From positions 1-34,284 of IMG/VR virus record IMGVR_UViG_3300008050_000145: a stretch of 34,284 nucleotides of DNA; one strand, 5' to 3'. The notes under the pieces are model-generated. The model searched no databases, was not told where the DNA came from, and worked only from the letters and a program-made list of their open reading frames with translations. Of the stretch, positions 29,613-34,284 are shown in pieces; within the stretch, counting starts at the first letter, position 1; each line of letters begins with the position of its first letter. Position numbers and translations under genes: made by a program. This DNA is from a virus.

Positions 29613-31345
29613 TGGATGTTAACAGCCCTGGCCTATCTAAAAAACAGTTAGAAGCTCTCCGTATGGAGAACTTGGGGGTGTGGTGCGCGGTTAACGAGTT
29701 TAATGTTGACCACAAACCTTTTACTTTTAAGGGTCGTAAGTTTTTAAAAGATATATATCTTTGTGATAACCCTGTCATCTCTGTACGCAAGTGTACCCAG
29801 GTGGGTCTTACGATTTGGATGATTCTAAAGGTTTTACACCAACTTAGGTATTGTCAGTCTATTGGCAGGAAGATAGCTCGGAAAGGCGGTTTTTACTTTC
29901 CCGTTTTTGACTCGGTGGCTAAATTTTCTAAGGATCGATTACGCCCTCTTATTTATGGAATTCCTGAATTTAGAGAAACTATCTCAGGGCCTCCGAGTAT
30001 TGATCTTGTTCAGTTCGGGAACAGCTCTCTCTACCTGTCTTACACGGGTGGTGTGGCGTCTATGGACTCTACTCCCATGGACATCTTGTGCTTGGACGAG
30101 GTGCGTCTCATGCAGACGTCGACCATCAATCAGCTTGAAGAGCGGTTGAGTGGTTGTATGGACCCGTCTTTATACAAGATTTCTACCGCAGGTTACCCTA
30201 ACGACGCCATTGATAAGTCCTTTATGATGGGGGACCAGAGGTACTGGCACACTAACTGTAACTGTTCCGATGGCATTATTCTCCCTGATAGCTTTCCTGA
30301 GTGCATCGGGCAGCGGTCCAACACTAAAAGTGGTAGGCCAGAATATTTTTATCGTTGCTCTAAGTGCGGTAAGGAAGACTTAGACCCCCAAGCTGGAGGT
30401 TATGTAACCCATAACCCTCACTCAGATCATGCTAGTTTTCATATCCACCAAATGCTATCCCCAGCTAAGACGGCCAAGAATATCTGGGAACGGTATATGA
30501 CCACCGATAACCCTAAGGAGTTCTGGAACGCTACTTTGGGCAAGCCTTACGTAGATGAGGATAATATTGGTGTGACGGATGACGAGCTTAATGGGTGTAT
30601 AAATACTGACGTTTCATGGGGAGGAAAAGTAACTAATACGTGTATGGGTGTCGACCAACGTTCGGGTAACATGCATGTAATTATTGCCAAGATGGTAGAT
30701 AATAAGAAGCGCTTAGTTCATATAGAAGTCGTAGATAATCAATTAGATAAATATAAGGAAGCTGGTAAAATTGTTACTCCGTTTAAACGTTTGTATTCGT
30801 TGATGCAGGAGTTTGATGTAGACCTGTGTGTTTTAGATGCGTTACCTAATGCCAATGAGGCAAAGGATTTTGCGCGGGCGTTTCCTAAGCGTGTGTTTCT
30901 CTCTTATTACAAAGAGAGCACGGACATGGTGCGTTGGTCGGACAAGAAATCTGGTGGTAAGCAGTCGGAGAAGCCGCACAGTAGACGCAGTAGTGAAGAT
31001 CTGAAGTTCAAGTGGGTGGTGTTCTTAGATCGATATAAGAGCATTGACTATTGCCTTAGGCAGTGGGTAGACCGACGTGTAGAGTGCCCTAATCCCAGAG
31101 GGTTGATTCAAGAGGTTCGTAACGCCAAGACCGGGCGTTATGAGCCGTGCTTTGTGTGTGAGGATGAGCTTTTCAAGCATATGAAAGCTATTGTTAGGGA
31201 GCTTGTGCAGAATAAGCGTGATCCTACTAACTATAGATATAAGTGGAATTATCTTGGCTTAGATCCTCACTTACTCCACGCTTGGAATTACTGCTGTGTT
31301 GCGTTAGAGCGAAAGAAGAGGTCTTTTGCGTTTGATTTCGTATAG
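29612..31345 (+). CDS. terL: Large terminase subunit, GpA type
   Basis: A 577-residue packaging motor. The ATPase has a degenerate Walker A-like RKCTQVGLT (59-67), as in lambda GpA (KSARVGY), and Walker B DILCLDE (Asp162, Glu163). A zinc-ribbon-like stretch (NCNCSDG ... RCSKCGKE) in the middle is another GpA trait. The C-terminal nuclease shows GVDQRSG, a CVLDALPNANEA segment and LGLDPHLLHAWNY, with the acidic residues expected of RNase H-fold terminase nucleases. It pumps DNA into the prohead and cuts the concatemer. The start is GTG at a TAGTG overlap with the NYN gene. The HTH gene that follows could be its small-subunit partner. Confidence 0.9.
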   Translation: MDVNSPGLSKKQLEALRMENLGVWCAVNEFNVDHKPFTFKGRKFLKDIYLCDNPVISVRKCTQVGLTIWMILKVLHQLRYCQSIGRKIARKGGFYFPVFDSVAKFSKDRLRPLIYGIPEFRETISGPPSIDLVQFGNSSLYLSYTGGVASMDSTPMDILCLDEVRLMQTSTINQLEERLSGCMDPSLYKISTAGYPNDAIDKSFMMGDQRYWHTNCNCSDGIILPDSFPECIGQRSNTKSGRPEYFYRCSKCGKEDLDPQAGGYVTHNPHSDHASFHIHQMLSPAKTAKNIWERYMTTDNPKEFWNATLGKPYVDEDNIGVTDDELNGCINTDVSWGGKVTNTCMGVDQRSGNMHVIIAKMVDNKKRLVHIEVVDNQLDKYKEAGKIVTPFKRLYSLMQEFDVDLCVLDALPNANEAKDFARAFPKRVFLSYYKESTDMVRWSDKKSGGKQSEKPHSRRSSEDLKFKWVVFLDRYKSIDYCLRQWVDRRVECPNPRGLIQEVRNAKTGRYEPCFVCEDELFKHMKAIVRELVQNKRDPTNYRYKWNYLGLDPHLLHAWNYCCVALERKKRSFAFDFV

Positions 31346-31352
31346 GTAGATA

Positions 31353-31970
31353 ATGGCACGTAAACCAGTTACGTCTACGGACGACTTAGAAGAGGTCGGG
31401 GGGAAGACGAGTCTCGTAGTTAATACAGAGCGTTCTGTGGAGTTGCGTCGTATAGAGGTCATTAGGCGTAGATTGCGCGGGGAAACGATAATTGCTATAG
31501 CTGACACCCTTGGGTGCTCTGTAGGCACCATAAATAACGATATTAAAGCAATCAGGGATTCTAACGCAGAGCTTGTTTCCCAGTTTAGTCAAAAAGATTA
31601 TGTTGGAGAGACCCTTCAGACTTTTCAGAAGATAGAAGAAGAGGCGTGGCGTCAGGTCTTTGCGTTAGATGTGGGAGACTCTAGAAAGGCCAAGTTCCTG
31701 GATTCTATTCGTTCTACCCGTAAAGAGGCGATAAAGCTTTTACAGAGCAGTGGGCTTCTCCATAAGGAAGCAGAAAAAGTTGAAGTTCAGGTTACTTCAG
31801 AAGTGATTAACACTTGGTCTTCGGACCAAAAGATGCTGGTTGCAGACGCTTTAGTTGAGGCGGCCATCATTGATGTAGAGGTAGCCGAGGAGGAGGAGGA
31901 GTTTAACTCTCTCCCTTCTCGGGATGAAGATTTACAACTAGATGATATAGCTGAGTTTTTAGACGACTAA
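31353..31970 (+). CDS. HTH protein, candidate small terminase subunit
   Basis: A 205-residue protein with an HTH near the N-terminus (IIAIADTLGCSVGTINNDI, about residues 50-68), a helical middle with LQTFQKIEEEAWRQVF, and an acidic C-terminus (EEEEEFNSLPSRDEDL). Small terminases carry an N-terminal HTH, a helical oligomerisation region and a C-terminal segment that touches the large subunit. The position right after terL fits, although in many phages terS precedes terL. It could also be a transcription regulator. The stop overlaps the next start as TAATG. Confidence 0.55.
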   Translation: MARKPVTSTDDLEEVGGKTSLVVNTERSVELRRIEVIRRRLRGETIIAIADTLGCSVGTINNDIKAIRDSNAELVSQFSQKDYVGETLQTFQKIEEEAWRQVFALDVGDSRKAKFLDSIRSTRKEAIKLLQSSGLLHKEAEKVEVQVTSEVINTWSSDQKMLVADALVEAAIIDVEVAEEEEEFNSLPSRDEDLQLDDIAEFLDD

Positions 31971-32797
31971 TGACTAAAAGATCGTTTATAAAATGGGTAG
32001 GTGGTAAATACCGCAGTATTTATCAGATATTACCTTTCTTCCCGAAAGAGTATAAAACTTATTACGAACCGTTTATGGGGAGTGGTGTAGTTTTTTTTAA
32101 TGTTCAGCCGTATGAGGCTGTTTTAAGTGATAGAGAGTTTTCTCTAGTAGATGCGTTTAGGGCGGTTAAGAGAAATGTATCTTTGGTAGTAGAAGAACTA
32201 AGTTCTTTCGTTAATAACGCCGAGTCTTATTATAAGATAAGAGAGGAGTTTAATAATTCTACAGTAAGTGTTCCTGGCAAGAGGGGTGCCCAGTTTATTT
32301 ACTTAAATAAGTGTGGGTACAACGGACTGTATAGGGTTAATAAAAAGGGACAGTTCAATGTGGCCTTTGGGAAGAGAGAGGGCAGTCCTCACAAAGACTT
32401 TATGAATCTTAAGGGTTGTAGTGCAGCACTTCGCAATGCAACGGTTATGAATTCAGATTATAAAGAGATATTAGATCTTACACGGAGGGGGGATTTTGTG
32501 TATATGGACCCCCCCTATCACAAAGAGACTAGTAAATCTTTTGTGGGTTATAATTCTAAAGAATTTACTGAACGCGATCACGAGCGTTTGGCGCTGGAGT
32601 GTGAGTTCCTTACAAAGCGCGGTGTAATGTTTGCTCTTAGTAATAGTAATACTGATTTTATTTTAAATTTATATAAAAAATATAATATATACCCTATATA
32701 TACAACACGAACTGTGTCATGTGACATAAATAGTAGATTTCAGACCAAAGAAATCTTAGTGACTAACTACAAGAAGGATAGTAGTGAAACTAGCTGA
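31970..32797 (+). CDS. dam: DNA N6-adenine methyltransferase, Dam-like
   Basis: A 275-residue Dam-family methylase. KWVGGK (8-13) and the SAM-binding motif YYEPFMGSG (31-39) are followed by LSDRE, and the catalytic motif DPPY is at 180-183. The motif order FxGSG then DPPY is that of the alpha class, which includes T4 Dam and DpnM, usually acting at GATC. It would modify phage DNA, protecting it from host endonucleases or marking replication and packaging. It follows the candidate small terminase by a TAATG overlap and ends 14 bases inside the next gene. Confidence 0.88.
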   Translation: MTKRSFIKWVGGKYRSIYQILPFFPKEYKTYYEPFMGSGVVFFNVQPYEAVLSDREFSLVDAFRAVKRNVSLVVEELSSFVNNAESYYKIREEFNNSTVSVPGKRGAQFIYLNKCGYNGLYRVNKKGQFNVAFGKREGSPHKDFMNLKGCSAALRNATVMNSDYKEILDLTRRGDFVYMDPPYHKETSKSFVGYNSKEFTERDHERLALECEFLTKRGVMFALSNSNTDFILNLYKKYNIYPIYTTRTVSCDINSRFQTKEILVTNYKKDSSETS

Positions 32798-33275
32798 AAG
32801 ACATAGGCTAAATCCCCGGAAGAAGAAAGAGAAAGAGAGTGAGAAAGGTACTTCTCCTTCTTCAGTGAAGCTGCGACGTAAAGGTAGCACTGAAAATACT
32901 GCGGTTTTATATCTTAACAAGAGTGTATATGCGGACTCTGCGAGTTCTTCCGACGAGAGCGCTGAGAGCTTTCTTAAGAGGATTAATGACGAGTATTCGT
33001 TAAATATGGAGAACGATGCCGATCTGTTATTGGCTGAGATATTTAAGCGTGGCTGGAAAGTACGTCATATAGAATTGTCGATAGGCAGAATGTATTTAAT
33101 AAGATTTTTCAGGGACGTTGGTGGAGATAAATCCAGGGCTATTCATAAGAAAGATAAGAGTATCAAAAAGCTTCTTTTAAGAGCGTTAGAACATATACTA
33201 CAGGAAGAGAGTGGTAGATATTCTCTTCGGATGCGTCGTCAGCAACGTTCTAGGAAAGATTTAGATAAGGAATAA
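32784..33275 (+). CDS. Hypothetical basic protein
   Basis: A 163-residue protein with a GTG start overlapping the methylase by 14 bases. The first 40 residues are very Lys/Arg-rich and low-complexity (NPRKKKEKESEKGT), the middle is a Ser/Asp-rich linker, and the end is a basic helix (RMRRQQRSRKDLDKE). The central stretch, EIFKRGWKVRHIELSIG, is alpha/beta-like. No motif is recognised; basic flanks suggest nucleic-acid contact. Confidence 0.5.
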   Translation: MKLAERHRLNPRKKKEKESEKGTSPSSVKLRRKGSTENTAVLYLNKSVYADSASSSDESAESFLKRINDEYSLNMENDADLLLAEIFKRGWKVRHIELSIGRMYLIRFFRDVGGDKSRAIHKKDKSIKKLLLRALEHILQEESGRYSLRMRRQQRSRKDLDKE

Positions 33276-33278
33276 ATT

Positions 33279-34284
33279 ATGGGACGCGCACGGGTGAGGT
33301 TTGGCCCTTTTTCGTTTGATACGCGAACTGGGACAGTCATTGGTTCCCATACCTATGATAATTTACAACAGGTAGATAGTACTGGGGGAGAATTAATATT
33401 CTCCAGTTTAGGTGGGGACGTTTTTGCGCCTAGTATGGATACCAGTCTACCGTTAGCTGTAGAAGAAGATGCGCGAAATGCAGCGGCTCGGTCTTCTACA
33501 GCCGACCAGTTTGGCTATAAAGGTGTTGAAGAGGTGTCGCCCCCAATTCCTCCTCCGGTTAGAACTTTGACAGTAAAGTCCAGGTACGCAGCCGCACACG
33601 CTGCGTCAGCTACTGTTAGTGGGACTGCCAAGATAGTGGGCGATAATGGATCTGCTATTATTTTTCGTAATACAGACGCCACCACGCATACGTTTACTAC
33701 CGATAATACTAAAGATGAGGCCGCTTCTACTAACCTTCTTATTGGCACTCTTGGTGTAAATACTCCTGCTTTGGCAGCTGAATCTATGCATTTAGCGTTT
33801 TCATTAGCTATTGCGGCTGGCACTTTAAAAATGACACTTACTCCTGCGGTATATACTGATGAAACTGAGCTGACTTTAGCTCAGAATGTAATTGGTAGAG
33901 CTGGTAATACTTTAGTTACTGTTCCCTCTCCAAATGGTATTTTTGTTATACAAAATCTTGTAGATATAGCGGCTACAGCCAGTATTAGAGGAAATTCTTC
34001 GTTTGCTGGTACTAATGCCACTACTCTTAACCTTATAAATACAGACCTCAGTCCCTACCCATTTACTACAGATAATACTAAAGATGAGACTACTTCTACT
34101 GCGTCCCTTATTGGAACTAATGGGGTTAATACTCCAGCTTTAGTAGCCGAATCTCTTCATTTAGCGTTTTCATTAGCTATTACTGCTGGCACTTTAAAAA
34201 TGACACTTACCCCTGCAGTATATACCAATGAAACTGAGTTACTTTTAACTCAGAATGTCCCTGGGGCTGCTGGCAACACTTTAA
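33279..34284 (+). CDS. Repeat-domain virion protein, 5' part
   Basis: The frame starts at ATG 33279 with AAGGAA upstream and runs open off the window end, so at least 335 residues are present. After about 90 residues it has domains of a type common in phage virion proteins, each ending in a LAFSLAI...LTPAVYT...QNV-G-AGNTL pattern. Two copies lie 123 residues apart. The second copy is cut by the window end. Context after the terminase and methylase genes fits a head, decoration or tail protein. The function of the domain is not established. Confidence 0.65.
   Translation, partial: MGRARVRFGPFSFDTRTGTVIGSHTYDNLQQVDSTGGELIFSSLGGDVFAPSMDTSLPLAVEEDARNAAARSSTADQFGYKGVEEVSPPIPPPVRTLTVKSRYAAAHAASATVSGTAKIVGDNGSAIIFRNTDATTHTFTTDNTKDEAASTNLLIGTLGVNTPALAAESMHLAFSLAIAAGTLKMTLTPAVYTDETELTLAQNVIGRAGNTLVTVPSPNGIFVIQNLVDIAATASIRGNSSFAGTNATTLNLINTDLSPYPFTTDNTKDETTSTASLIGTNGVNTPALVAESLHLAFSLAITAGTLKMTLTPAVYTNETELLLTQNVPGAAGNTL
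33693..34284 (+). repeat. Imperfect 369-bp tandem repeat within the last gene
   Basis: Segments starting at 33693 (TTTACTACCGATAATACT) and 34062 (TTTACTACAGATAATACT) match with a period of 369 bases. Conserved blocks include CATTTAGCGTTTTCATTAGC and GCTGGCACTTTAAAAATGAC in both copies. The second copy is truncated by the window end. The period is 123 codons, so the repeat duplicates a protein domain. Confidence 0.85.

Overview
The window is part of the genome of a large tailed double-stranded DNA phage. The evidence is a GpA-type large terminase, a beta-helix virion protein and a repeat-domain virion protein at the two ends, a muralytic enzyme, and a nearly complete replication and recombination gene set. 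Genes are packed tightly, with many 1-4 base stop/start overlaps (TAATG, TAGTG, ATGA) and frequent GTG or TTG starts. The host is unknown. A lipoprotein-like protein with MopE-type repeats, a style common in Deltaproteobacteria/Myxococcota-like bacteria, hints at such a host; this is inference.

Layout. Positions 1-1254 are the C-terminal part of a beta-helix (tail fibre/spike-like) protein. 1268-2789 is a run of small membrane and coiled-coil proteins that could be holin/spanin-like, plus a Thr-Pro repeat protein. 2828-6568 holds a UvsW-like SF2 helicase, unknown small proteins and a J-domain protein, and ends in a strong intrinsic terminator (6594-6626). 6627-6872 is non-coding, T-rich and structured. 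6873-16715 is the replication operon: a protein of unknown role, DnaB-like helicase, SprT-like metalloprotein, TOPRIM primase, ribbon-helix-helix regulator, zinc-ribbon protein, family A DNA polymerase, a possible UvsY-like mediator, gp32-like ssDNA-binding protein, bacterial-type RecA, and a 54-residue secreted Cys-rich microprotein. 16722-18352 holds an SbcD/gp47-like nuclease and a secreted lysozyme-like enzyme, followed by tRNA-Arg(TCT) and tRNA-Asn(GTT).

18509-23586 is the only minus-strand block. It has a secreted HExxH protein, small coiled-coil and membrane proteins, a 638-residue MopE-repeat/von Willebrand A protein, and an HTH-metallophosphoesterase. It separates the SbcD-like gene from its usual partner, the SbcC/gp46-like ATPase (24007-25944). 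After that come tRNA-Leu(TAA), zinc-ribbon and KTSC proteins, a HAD-like phosphatase, a PD-(D/E)XK-like nuclease, an NYN-domain protein, the large terminase, a candidate small terminase, a Dam-like methylase, and the start of a repeat-containing virion protein that runs off the window.

How the parts work together. The replisome (helicase, primase, polymerase, SSB) and the recombination machinery (RecA, mediator, SbcCD pair, UvsW-like helicase, resolvase-like nuclease) would support recombination-dependent replication feeding concatemers to the terminase. Several intergenic gaps carry a TTGAC box near an ACTAC/GTAGT inverted repeat; one lies directly upstream of the ribbon-helix-helix gene, so an autoregulated phage regulon is possible. 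The most unusual part is the minus-strand cassette of exported proteins.
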